Source: Prostheceraeus crozeri | Lineage: Eukaryota > Platyhelminthes > Polycladida > Euryleptidae | NCBI GenBank assembly: GCA_907163375.1 | Contig: CAJQUW010008996.1 | Span: 129,001-193,000 of the forward strand | Reading direction: 5' to 3' | DNA: 64,000 bases | In this document: positions 22,489 to 29,804 of the stretch, piece after piece | How positions within the stretch are numbered: the first letter of the stretch is position 1 | Layout of the letters: every line of letters starts with the position of its first letter | Notes under the pieces: generated by a model | The model's input: the letters and a program-made list of their open reading frames with translations, nothing else | The model's database searches: none | What the model was told of the DNA's origin: nothing | Position numbers and translations under genes: made by a program

Positions 22489-22899
22489 ATGTCTTTCTCA
22501 AACGACTGCGGAACATTACGTTTTCATAGGCAAAGTTTAAAAGGAGCTGTTCAAGATTATGTGATAAATTTTCATAAAGATGAGACCGACATCGAAGCAG
22601 TGGTCGATGATGCTAGCACTCTATTTCTAGAGTTAATGAATACATTCTCTGATAGCATTGTCATGGCACGATTAGTTGCGAAAATTAAGTTTAGTCATTT
22701 TGGAAAGGAAGAGGTGGAAAGTCGCTCTTTCCATTTTGTTTCTTATTCAATGGAAGTGGTAGATCAACCCGAAGAATTTTTTAAAAGACATATGATAAAA
22801 ATTGCTGAACGTCTTAACGCATTTAACCATCATGGCAGCAGTCTAGTGATTGAAGCAATTTCAGATATTCACATTCAACTTTCTATAAAGAAAAATTGA
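22489..22899 (+). CDS. Stand-alone homologue of the Polinton polymerase B N-terminal domain
   Basis: 136 residues. The pattern is T-L-R-F-x(5)-L-x(4)-Q-D-Y near the start, a helical middle with LMNTF...KIKFSHF, then a FHFVSYSMEVVD block and a C-terminal LNAFNHHGSSLVIEAI. Polymerase B in copy B reads FHVPSFSATEVVD and VDKFNQRDSALIFDGV at the same spacing, and copy C reads LNKFNERDSGLVFDWI. This gene is thus a separate copy of that domain. A broken homologue is at 59825-60260. The role is unknown: a regulator of, or partner to, the polymerase or primer protein is possible. Confidence 0.65.
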   Translation: MSFSNDCGTLRFHRQSLKGAVQDYVINFHKDETDIEAVVDDASTLFLELMNTFSDSIVMARLVAKIKFSHFGKEEVESRSFHFVSYSMEVVDQPEEFFKRHMIKIAERLNAFNHHGSSLVIEAISDIHIQLSIKKN

Positions 22900-22901
22900 A
22901 A

Positions 22902-23225
22902 ATGCAGTGGTACTTGATTGTAGCACAACTGGTTTTCGAGCTATGTCTGCTCACTCTCGAAGTATATTCCTTCTGTACATGCGTCTATTATTTAGAAAAG
23001 GCTAGCAAATTCATATCTTCAAAAAGACTTGCTATAGACATTAGTAACGGTGAAACTATGTGTTGCGATGTATGTAAGCGAAAGGATGGAAATGAAAGGC
23101 GCATCTTCAAGAGATGTAAGCACGCTTTTTGTCAACGCTGTTTCATACGTAGTTGCATTCAACTTTGCAAATCTAGCCACTGTGATATTGCTCATTTCGA
23201 GTGTCACTTATGCCGCAATAGTTAG
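22902..23225 (+). CDS. Membrane-anchored RING finger protein, Polinton B
   Basis: 107 residues from the ATG at 22902, which overlaps the preceding stop region. An N-terminal hydrophobic segment (about residues 3-28) predicts a membrane anchor. The C-terminal half has RING spacing: CDVC, then RCKHAFCQRCF, then CHLC. The likely role is ubiquitin ligase activity at a membrane, inferred from fold only. It is the second RING-type gene at this end of the element. Confidence 0.65.
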   Translation: MQWYLIVAQLVFELCLLTLEVYSFCTCVYYLEKASKFISSKRLAIDISNGETMCCDVCKRKDGNERRIFKRCKHAFCQRCFIRSCIQLCKSSHCDIAHFECHLCRNS

Positions 23226-23276
23226 TACCTATGCAAACGTAGTAAAGACAGGTTTTAGCAAAGACTAACACGGAAA

Positions 23277-23591
23277 ATGGCGAAACGTAAAATGACGAAA
23301 CGTAAAAGTCAAAAGTCTTCAAAGTTTTCTTCAGCCATTCGAGCTCTCCGACGAATGAAAGGAAATCAGCGATACAGTGCTATACGACATGCTAATGATA
23401 AATTCATTCGTGAAATTATTTCTCATGTGAGAAAGGTGAGGACGAAGAAATTAGCACCAAAACAACGAAAGTTACTTAAGCGATATGCTACGAAATTGCG
23501 TTTCATCTCCAATCCTAAAGTCACCCTTCAAAGAAAGAGGGAAACCCTAACACAAAAGGGCGTTTCCTTTCAGCAATACTTCCGATGTTAG
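23277..23591 (+). CDS. Conserved small basic Polinton protein
   Basis: 104 residues with a Lys/Arg-rich start (MAKRKMTKRKSQKSS), predicted helices (SAIRALRRMKGNQRYSAIRH; FIREIISHVRKVRTKKL) and an ending in QKGVSFQQYF. Small helical proteins of this kind, with an R-x-L-R-x-K helix and a QKG-type end, are a recurring gene near the packaging ATPase in Polintons and adintoviruses. Function unknown; its charge suggests nucleic-acid binding. The frame is whole. Confidence 0.6.
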   Translation: MAKRKMTKRKSQKSSKFSSAIRALRRMKGNQRYSAIRHANDKFIREIISHVRKVRTKKLAPKQRKLLKRYATKLRFISNPKVTLQRKRETLTQKGVSFQQYFRC

Positions 23592-23685
23592 CTCCTCTCG
23601 TGGGTAACCTATTGGGTAATATCTTTGGCTCTAGACGTTAATTGTACACATGTTGAAATATATGGTTTCAGACTTGATTTAAATA

Positions 23686-24303
23686 ATGGATTTCAGACTT
23701 CAATGTGATAAAGTTCTGACTGTATCAGGTCCATCTCATGCAGGTAAAACTGTTTTCACGCTGAATTTATTGGATAAAAGAAGGGAGTTGTTTAAGGAAC
23801 CTATCAATCGAGTGACTTGGTGTTATGGTATTTATCAACCGTCGCTGTTTCAGGAATTGCAAAGTCGCAACTTTATTCGACATGAAGGAATTATTGCAGT
23901 GGATAAACTTCAGTCTAATGATGTTGTTGTATTGGATGATCTATTAAAAGAAAGTAAGAATTCCAAAGATGTTACAGATATGTTCACTCGCGCAGCACAT
24001 CATAAAAGGTGCTTTATCATCTATATCACACAAAATTTGTTTCCTGATGGAAAAGAAGCTCGTACACGAAACCTGAATACACACTATTATGCTATTTTCA
24101 AGAATCCGCGAGATAAAAGTCAATTTGAAATTTTAGCGCGACAAGTTGCACCAAGAGGATCAAAAGCCTTAATTGAATTTTTTCAAGCAGCTACTGAAAA
24201 ATCACACGGTTATTTATTCATTGACTTTACGCAAGAGTGTCCGGAAGAATCTAGATTTCGAAGTGATATTTTGAAAACTCCCATGATTATCTACAAACTA
24301 TGA
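23686..24303 (+). CDS. FtsK/A32-like DNA-packaging ATPase, Polinton B
   Basis: 205 residues. Walker A is GPSHAGKT (about residues 15-22) and Walker B is VVVLDDL, followed by a sensor-like IYITQNLF. This is the packaging ATPase of Polintons and related double-jelly-roll viruses. Its stop overlaps the ATG of the next gene by 4 bp (ATGA), which points to tight packing. The frame is whole. Confidence 0.9.
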   Translation: MDFRLQCDKVLTVSGPSHAGKTVFTLNLLDKRRELFKEPINRVTWCYGIYQPSLFQELQSRNFIRHEGIIAVDKLQSNDVVVLDDLLKESKNSKDVTDMFTRAAHHKRCFIIYITQNLFPDGKEARTRNLNTHYYAIFKNPRDKSQFEILARQVAPRGSKALIEFFQAATEKSHGYLFIDFTQECPEESRFRSDILKTPMIIYKL

Positions 24304-24992
24304 GTTCTTATTCTCGCATGATTGTTATTCCTCAGGATGAATATGTACAATTGACTGCCATGCAGCAAGTAAAGCAACCTCTTGCAAATCAAATGTATAG
24401 GAAAGAAATAGATTATCAGCAAAATGTTCACATCAAAGATCCACATCGTGCTGTATTATTACAATCGGAAACTGTTGAGCAATTGAAAAACTTGAAGAAT
24501 AAGATGCGTGACTCTGTATCGACTGCTACACCTTTAGCATCTCGCGCACATGCCATATCTCTTTTCAATAGTATTGAACCCCACCTCAATGTAAATGATA
24601 GAGGAGAAATCATTACAAATGAAAATATAGTGATTGATGCTTCACGTTATGAAGACTTGATTCAGTATGCGACACGTAGAAAGCGCCGTCAGGGCTATGT
24701 TCCACCTGGTTGGACACACTTCCTTAAACTATTAAAAAAGCATAATGTGCCAAAATTTGCTTTGAATAATGAGACATTGAAAGAACTTGATTCAACAGTG
24801 GCTACTGCTCCAATGATTCAGACGATGAAAATGCCAACAAATCGGTTTAAGACGTCACCTGCTACATCCCCTCCCACACTCACTAAGCAAACAAGAGGAA
24901 GAACGCGTCGTAGATCTACGCCACCACTAAAACTAGTAAAAGGAAAACGTAAAACAGCTCCTCCCAAGAAATACATGTTCTCAGACTATTAA
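24300..24992 (+). CDS. Conserved Polinton protein of unknown function (PX-like)
   Basis: 230 residues. It starts MSSYSRMIVIPQDEYVQL and has a helical region (ETVEQLKNLKNKMRDSV), a conserved RRQGYVPPGWTHFLKLLK block and a Lys/Arg/Pro-rich tail. I recognise the VIPQDEY start and the PPGW block from other animal Polintons, where the gene lies between ATPase and integrase as here. A virion or assembly role is a guess. Whole frame. Confidence 0.6.
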   Translation: MSSYSRMIVIPQDEYVQLTAMQQVKQPLANQMYRKEIDYQQNVHIKDPHRAVLLQSETVEQLKNLKNKMRDSVSTATPLASRAHAISLFNSIEPHLNVNDRGEIITNENIVIDASRYEDLIQYATRRKRRQGYVPPGWTHFLKLLKKHNVPKFALNNETLKELDSTVATAPMIQTMKMPTNRFKTSPATSPPTLTKQTRGRTRRRSTPPLKLVKGKRKTAPPKKYMFSDY

Positions 24993-24993
24993 T

Positions 24994-25209
24994 ATGAAGC
25001 AGATGTGTTGCTTACCATGTAATGAGCCGCCAGGGGTGAATGTCGTTGTCACTTGCACTTGCTGCGCCAGCTCTCACAATGAAACTCCTAAGCAATGTGA
25101 ACACGATCGCAAAACCGCTAAAGCTAAATGCTGCAGTTGTTGTAAATGTAGAAAGGGAAGAAAACAAAAAGATGAGAAGGAGGAAAAAGAGTCAGTCGTC
25201 ATCGACTGA
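24994..25209 (+). CDS. Small cysteine-rich protein overlapping the integrase gene
   Basis: 71 residues starting 2 bp after the preceding stop, with more than a dozen cysteines in clusters (MCCLPCNEPP, CTCCASS, KCCSCCKCRKGRK) and a charged tail. The clustering is unlike chance coding. It overlaps the start of the integrase frame in another phase. It may be a zinc-binding accessory protein, or the true start of a spliced or shifted integrase. Unknown family. Confidence 0.4.
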   Translation: MKQMCCLPCNEPPGVNVVVTCTCCASSHNETPKQCEHDRKTAKAKCCSCCKCRKGRKQKDEKEEKESVVID

Positions 25210-26260
25210 ACGTTTGAAGTCAATCTATTATGATGTAAAACATCCAGCAGGATTTGCATCGATCAAGAAATTGTCAAAAGCGAGTGGTCTTCCACAATCA
25301 CAAGTGAAACGATGGTTAAAGGGTCAGGCTACCTATACACTCCACAAACAAGCGAAAAAGAAGTACCGTACCCGCCATTATATTGTTCATGACATTGATG
25401 AACAGTGGCAAGCAGACTTGTGTGATGTTGCCTACATTTCAAAACATAACTCGGGCAATAATTTTATTTTAACCGTCATTGATATTTTCTCGCGTTATGC
25501 GTGGGCTCAACCTTTAAAAACTAAAGAAGGGAAAGGAGTAGCAAAAGCATTCCAAACAATTTTTCGAGAAGGTCGCATTCCAAAAAGAATTCAGAGTGAT
25601 CAAGGAAAAGAGTTTGAAGATCAGCATGTGAGAAGATTATTTGAGAGGCATGACATTGAGTTGTTTAGTGTAAAGAGTGCTTATAAAGCTACACTCGTTG
25701 AACGCTTTAATCGCACATTAAAAAATCGCTTGTGGCGACATTTTACTGCCAATTTGACACAAAATTGGACAAAGGTTCTACAAGATACACTCCATGCCTA
25801 CAATCACTCTATCCATCGTTCTATTGGACTCAGATCAGTAGATGTAAATGCTGACAATGTAGATAAAGTGCACGAATCATTCCAACGTAAACGCACTCAT
25901 GTGAAAAGTGATGTGAAAATTGGTGATAAAGTTCGTATCTCAAAAGTGAAGAGTGTTTTTGCTAAAGGGTACCTTCCAAATTGGACAGAGGAGGTATTTA
26001 CAGTATCAAGGATTGATCAAAAAGACTCTCCCACCACCTACAAGTTGAAAGATTACGATAATGAAGAAATTGATGGTAGCTTTTACCGCGATGAGATTGA
26101 GGTAGTCACTGAAAGTGAAACATATTTGGTAAAGAAAATCATTCGATGTAAAAAACGGCAAGGTGAAGAATGGTGTCTTGTTAAATGGACTGGTCATCCT
26201 TCAAGTATGATCTCTTGGATGCGTCATGCCGACATCTTTCATCTAAGTGATCGACAGTGA
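25172..26260 (+). CDS. Polinton B retroviral-type integrase with chromodomain
   Basis: About 362 residues from the ATG at 25172; the open frame extends further upstream, but that part overlaps the Cys-rich gene. The integrase core shows the DDE triad in QADLCDVAY, IQSDQGKEF and ATLVERFNRT. The C-terminal part has an SH3-like region (VRISKVKSVF) and a chromodomain (VKKIIRCKK...WCLVKWTGHPSSMISWM). This enzyme inserts the linear element and makes 6-bp target duplications. The frame is whole. Confidence 0.93.
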   Translation: MRRRKKSQSSSTERLKSIYYDVKHPAGFASIKKLSKASGLPQSQVKRWLKGQATYTLHKQAKKKYRTRHYIVHDIDEQWQADLCDVAYISKHNSGNNFILTVIDIFSRYAWAQPLKTKEGKGVAKAFQTIFREGRIPKRIQSDQGKEFEDQHVRRLFERHDIELFSVKSAYKATLVERFNRTLKNRLWRHFTANLTQNWTKVLQDTLHAYNHSIHRSIGLRSVDVNADNVDKVHESFQRKRTHVKSDVKIGDKVRISKVKSVFAKGYLPNWTEEVFTVSRIDQKDSPTTYKLKDYDNEEIDGSFYRDEIEVVTESETYLVKKIIRCKKRQGEEWCLVKWTGHPSSMISWMRHADIFHLSDRQ

Positions 26261-26301
26261 TTCATGCAAAGTTGTAACTAACAATGTTTAGGGTTTGAGC
26301 T

Positions 26302-26757
26302 ATGAATCCAACTGCCTCATTTTGTTCACGACCCTCCTATGTAAGTGGTGGAGGACAAATTTACATCGGCGCTCGCCGCCAACGTGGAGGTAGCATACTT
26401 GGTGCACTGAAATCTGTTGTAGCACCTCTCATATCCAATGTCGGAAGATCTTTAAAACGAAATGTTTTAAGTAATGCCGTTGGCTTTGCTGGTGATGTTG
26501 CTAGTGATCTTTCCAGAAGTAGAAGTTTTAAGAGCAGTTTGTTGAATCGTGGGAAGGAACGTGGTTTAAAAACATTGAAGCAGACCTTTGCTGGTGTTAC
26601 TCAAGGAAAGAAATCACCTAAACGAATGAAAAAAGGAAGGAAGAAGCATCGCGGAGCTGGTAAGGTGCGATCTCCAGTCAAAAGGCATTCACGCAAACGT
26701 CGCAGAGGCTGTAATCATTCATCAGGCGCTAAACGACGACGCTGCCATAACTTCTAA
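26302..26757 (+). CDS. Polinton B pVI-like minor capsid protein
   Basis: 151 residues. It starts with SYVSGGGQIYIGARRQRGG, then an amphipathic region (LGALKSVVAPLISNVGRSL), then a strongly basic tail (KSPKRMKKGRKKHRG, SRKRRRG). The RQRGG-S site looks like a cleavage site for the adenain-type protease two genes downstream. In adenovirus, the processed amphipathic segment of pVI disrupts membranes; an equivalent role is inferred. Whole. Confidence 0.7.
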   Translation: MNPTASFCSRPSYVSGGGQIYIGARRQRGGSILGALKSVVAPLISNVGRSLKRNVLSNAVGFAGDVASDLSRSRSFKSSLLNRGKERGLKTLKQTFAGVTQGKKSPKRMKKGRKKHRGAGKVRSPVKRHSRKRRRGCNHSSGAKRRRCHNF

Positions 26758-26759
26758 TC

Positions 26760-28037
26760 ATGGAGTGCAAAACTTCCGGGTTTTGTTTCTTTGATCAACA
26801 AGCCATACAGACAGATATTCTTAGTCCAAGTATTGTAGATTATCATCCTCGAACAGCTGAGAATGCTGGCCCCATTGAATTTGTTATTCCTGGTGGTAGT
26901 GATGACTACATGGATTTGAGTTATGCGATGGTTGATTTGAGGTTTAGAATTCAGCAAGCAGATGGAACTGCTATTGACGATACACATAAAGTTGGACTGA
27001 ACAATTTACCATTGACTACATTACTTCGCGATGTTTCTCTAACGATTGGAGAGCAGCAGGTGGAAGGTGGTCAAAGCGATTATCCCTATAAATCATATTT
27101 CAATCATGTATCACAGTTTCATCCAACAGCACAAAAAAGTCATATGGAAGCCATGGGATGGTACAGAGATGAAGCAGGAAAATTTGATGCTGAAACAAAC
27201 AGTGGCTTTGTAAAGCGATCTGCTATGATTAAAGATAGTAAAGTATGTCAGCTATATGGTCCGCTGAATTTAGACTTCTTTAGACAGTCAAAGTTTTTAC
27301 TCTGTAATACCAGCATGCGACTGAAGCTAACATTGAATAAGCCTGAATTTGTGCTGAATGCATTTGCTAAAGTTGACAATTTTAGAATTCATGTGGAAGA
27401 TATTGCACCTTACATTCGTCGAGTAGTACCGAATCCAAGTGTCATTAGAGGACATGCTGAAGGTCTTAGCCGCCAAAATGCCATTTACCCCGTTCAGCAT
27501 ACAAAGCTTCTCACCTTTACAATTCCGAAAGATCAAAAGAGTTTCATGAAAGATGGTCTCTTTCCATCGAAAGCACCGAAGCTCCTCATGGTGGCAATGG
27601 TTGAAAATGATGCATTTAATGGTAATATAAAGAAGAATCCTATCAATTTTAAACACAATCAGTTAAGTGAAATTGCTTTACGTGTAAATGGTGTGAGTCA
27701 TCCTTGTCCACCCTACAAACCAGATTTTGCTTCGGATCAATTTATGCGCAGTTATGTTGATTTTATGGATGTATTTGGCTTTTACAATACGGATGACACC
27801 AACGGACTCACTATGAAAGAGTTTAAGAGTGGATATACTATTTATGCATTTGATTTGACTGCTGACAGCGATATTAGTGCACCCTATCGTCAAGCGAACG
27901 TGCCTCATAATATTCGTTTGGATTTGACGTTCAAAAGAACACTACCTGAGACGATCAAGGTATTAATTTATGCAGTCTTCGATTCAAATATTGAAATTAC
28001 AAAGTATCGTGACGTGATTCTTCAGTATAATCGTTAA
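26760..28037 (+). CDS. Polinton B double-jelly-roll major capsid protein
   Basis: 425 residues, typical length. Landmarks are a QTDILSPSIVDY start, VEGGQSDYPYKSYF, LDFFRQSKFLL, VRRVVPNPSV-like RRVVPNPSVIRGHAEGL, NAIYPVQHTKLLTF and FYNTDDTNGLTM. The stop overlaps the protease start by one base (TAATG). The family forms the pseudo-hexameric capsomers of adenovirus-like particles. The frame is whole and its order (pVI-like, capsid, protease) is the standard Polinton module. Confidence 0.92.
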   Translation: MECKTSGFCFFDQQAIQTDILSPSIVDYHPRTAENAGPIEFVIPGGSDDYMDLSYAMVDLRFRIQQADGTAIDDTHKVGLNNLPLTTLLRDVSLTIGEQQVEGGQSDYPYKSYFNHVSQFHPTAQKSHMEAMGWYRDEAGKFDAETNSGFVKRSAMIKDSKVCQLYGPLNLDFFRQSKFLLCNTSMRLKLTLNKPEFVLNAFAKVDNFRIHVEDIAPYIRRVVPNPSVIRGHAEGLSRQNAIYPVQHTKLLTFTIPKDQKSFMKDGLFPSKAPKLLMVAMVENDAFNGNIKKNPINFKHNQLSEIALRVNGVSHPCPPYKPDFASDQFMRSYVDFMDVFGFYNTDDTNGLTMKEFKSGYTIYAFDLTADSDISAPYRQANVPHNIRLDLTFKRTLPETIKVLIYAVFDSNIEITKYRDVILQYNR

Positions 28038-28498
28038 TGAGCTGGTTGACTGCTGACGATATTAAGACTAAAGTGCAGCGTAATGCACACGAAGCGACGT
28101 TGAAAGCTTTCGATAATGTCTATTCACTCGATACCTTACCACCTGCAGTAAATCACTATCCCATCTTTATTGTGCTAAACACTCATTCGCAGAATTTAGG
28201 CGGTGAGCATTGGAAAGCGATCTTTATTGGAGAAGACCGACGTGGTGAACTATTTGACTCTCTTGCTCAACCTCCAAATATACCAACACAGCAGTGGTTG
28301 AGAAAACATACGCGTCAATATCAGCGAAATGAACGCATACTACAACATCCACTTTCATCAACGTGTGGTGCTTTTGTACTGTACTTCATCTTAAAACGTT
28401 TACATGTATCTCGATTTGTATCTGCTATTCAAAACTTTTCATGTAATCAATCCTCTAATGAAAAAATGATTTGTAAGTTCTATCATGATTTGAAATAA
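28037..28498 (+). CDS. Polinton B adenain/Ulp1-like cysteine protease
   Basis: 153 residues. Catalytic blocks are GEHWKAIFI (His), ELFDSLAQPP (Asp) and LSSTCGAFVLYF (Cys). Likely substrate is the pVI-like precursor. It overlaps the capsid gene by one base and converges on the TBP-like gene on the opposite strand. Whole. Confidence 0.9.
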   Translation: MSWLTADDIKTKVQRNAHEATLKAFDNVYSLDTLPPAVNHYPIFIVLNTHSQNLGGEHWKAIFIGEDRRGELFDSLAQPPNIPTQQWLRKHTRQYQRNERILQHPLSSTCGAFVLYFILKRLHVSRFVSAIQNFSCNQSSNEKMICKFYHDLK

Positions 28499-29068
28499 AA
28501 ACATCATGTTGGAAAAATTGTTTTTTATTTTACAATCCGCTGGGTACGTACATACTCGATGAGATAGTCTAGGATCACATTTGCTTGTACATGAGATTTT
28601 AGTCCAGTAATGATCACTACTATTATGAAAGATTGCCACATGCACAGGTAACCAACAACTAATGAGAGCTGCAGGAAAAAGTTCGGGTTCATAAAACAAA
28701 TTGTAACTGCTGGTACGAATCTTCAAAAATGATACACTTTCACTCAATTGAGTAGAGATCACCATATTGTCCACAGTCAGATTCGACATCACACACTTCT
28801 CCCTCTTCCATATCCGACGTAGTAGTCTCTGTAGCTCTAAGCGCATTGACTGCGCCGATGAATGAGAAAGGGCGCCGAGAATCTGTACAGTTCCATTTGG
28901 GAAGAGTTGAAGATTCCGTGAATTGTTCATCTTCACCACTAACATTGGAGGTCGGCCCGGGTAATACTTGCTGTTTGGAAGGTGTTGGTGTAATGTTGTG
29001 AGATCGATTTCGGTGTAGAGTCTGAAGCGACGGAGAATGTTGACGATGGTGTAGTGATGGTGCTTCAT
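28439..29068 (-). pseudogene. TATA-binding-protein-like gene in Polinton B
   Basis: Starts at the ATG at 29068. TBP-like landmarks in order: TIVNILRRFRLYTEIDLTTL (compare the TBP NIVATVNLGCKLDLKTIAL start), PNSKYYPGRPPMLVV (compare NPKRFAAVIMR), QLFPNGTVQILGA (compare FSSGKMVCTGAK), VDNMVISTQL (compare IQNMVGSCDV), YEPELFPAALI (compare YEPELFPGLIY) and HVAIFHN. The YEPELFP heptapeptide is identical to that of eukaryotic TBP. The fit runs over two repeats and the whole length. It keeps its place next to the PC4-like genes. A break is present, so this copy is a fossil. The TBP assignment is my own motif reading. Confidence 0.75.
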
Positions 29069-29085
29069 GATAAAAAAATGAGTAA

Positions 29086-29390
29086 ATTGAGCGATGTACC
29101 TTCCTTTTATACTTTTCCCAACTACCTTGATGAAATGTGAAGTTAGTATGAAGTTGGGAATGATAGAGTTGAATTCGCCGTTTGTTGACGCGCAACCATA
29201 TGCGATTTCAAATACGTGAATGTCTTTTCATATAGAAGTATTTCAAATCCTTCATGATATGATGTAGAGATTGAAAATGACGATAAGATAAAGCAAACTC
29301 TCTTCTCACATTTCCAGTTGAATCTTTGAAATAGACGTTTCGATCATGATCCGTTTCAATACGTTGTAGGGAATCTAATTTCCAACTCAT
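29086..29390 (-). pseudogene. PC4/Sub1-like gene 1 in Polinton B
   Basis: Opens MSWKLDSLQRIETD and contains VYFKDSTGN and FALSYRHFQSLHHIMKDL, then a second half with RRIQLYHSQLHTNF and WEKYKRKVHRSI. It is a tandem paralogue of the 29413-29769 gene. The layout of strands and the G/F-x-L-S/T-x-x-x-F/W helix start matches PC4, a ssDNA-binding transcription coactivator. The second half has a similar layout, so the protein may hold two PC4-like repeats. Fossil. Confidence 0.45.
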
Positions 29391-29412
29391 GGTGCGTGGT
29401 AGTCATGTCTGA

Positions 29413-29769
29413 TTAAGATTTGCATAGTAGGGCGATGAACTCACGACGAATAAATGTCATGATGGAGCGATGTATGTATCTTCTATACTTCTCCCAATTG
29501 TATTTGCGAAATGAGAAACAGTTTGTGGAATGAAAATGACAGATTTGAATTTCATTTCTGTAATGTTGAAGCCAAACTTGATCACCCAAGGAGATGAATC
29601 TTAATGCTTCAAAATATTCCAAATCCCTCATGATATCATTGAAGTTGACAAATTGTCGCCATGTTAATGTAATACCTCTTGATGTATGACCATGAGAATT
29701 TTTGAAATGTACGTTTCCATTACGATCAACTCTGATATTTTGTAGAGAGTCCAAAATCCAAGTCTTCAT
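29413..29769 (-). CDS. PC4/Sub1-like gene 2 in Polinton B
   Basis: 118 residues from the ATG at 29769. The first half reads TWILDSLQNIRVDRNGNV, then SRGITLTWRQFVNFNDIMRD. In PC4 the equivalent is FQIGKMRYVSVRDFKGKV, then KGISLNPEQWSQLKEQISD. The second half (VWLQHYRNEIQICHF; FSFRKYNWEKYRRYIHRSI) repeats the pattern. PC4 works as a dimer, so two repeats in one chain would make a pseudo-dimer. It is one of two tandem copies beside the TBP-like gene and divergent from the structural gene at 29805. Open throughout. Assignment rests on pattern only. Confidence 0.55.
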   Translation of the reverse strand: MKTWILDSLQNIRVDRNGNVHFKNSHGHTSRGITLTWRQFVNFNDIMRDLEYFEALRFISLGDQVWLQHYRNEIQICHFHSTNCFSFRKYNWEKYRRYIHRSIMTFIRREFIALLCKS

Positions 29770-29804
29770 GATGTTATGCAAAGCCGCAGATCAGCAATAT
29801 CAAA

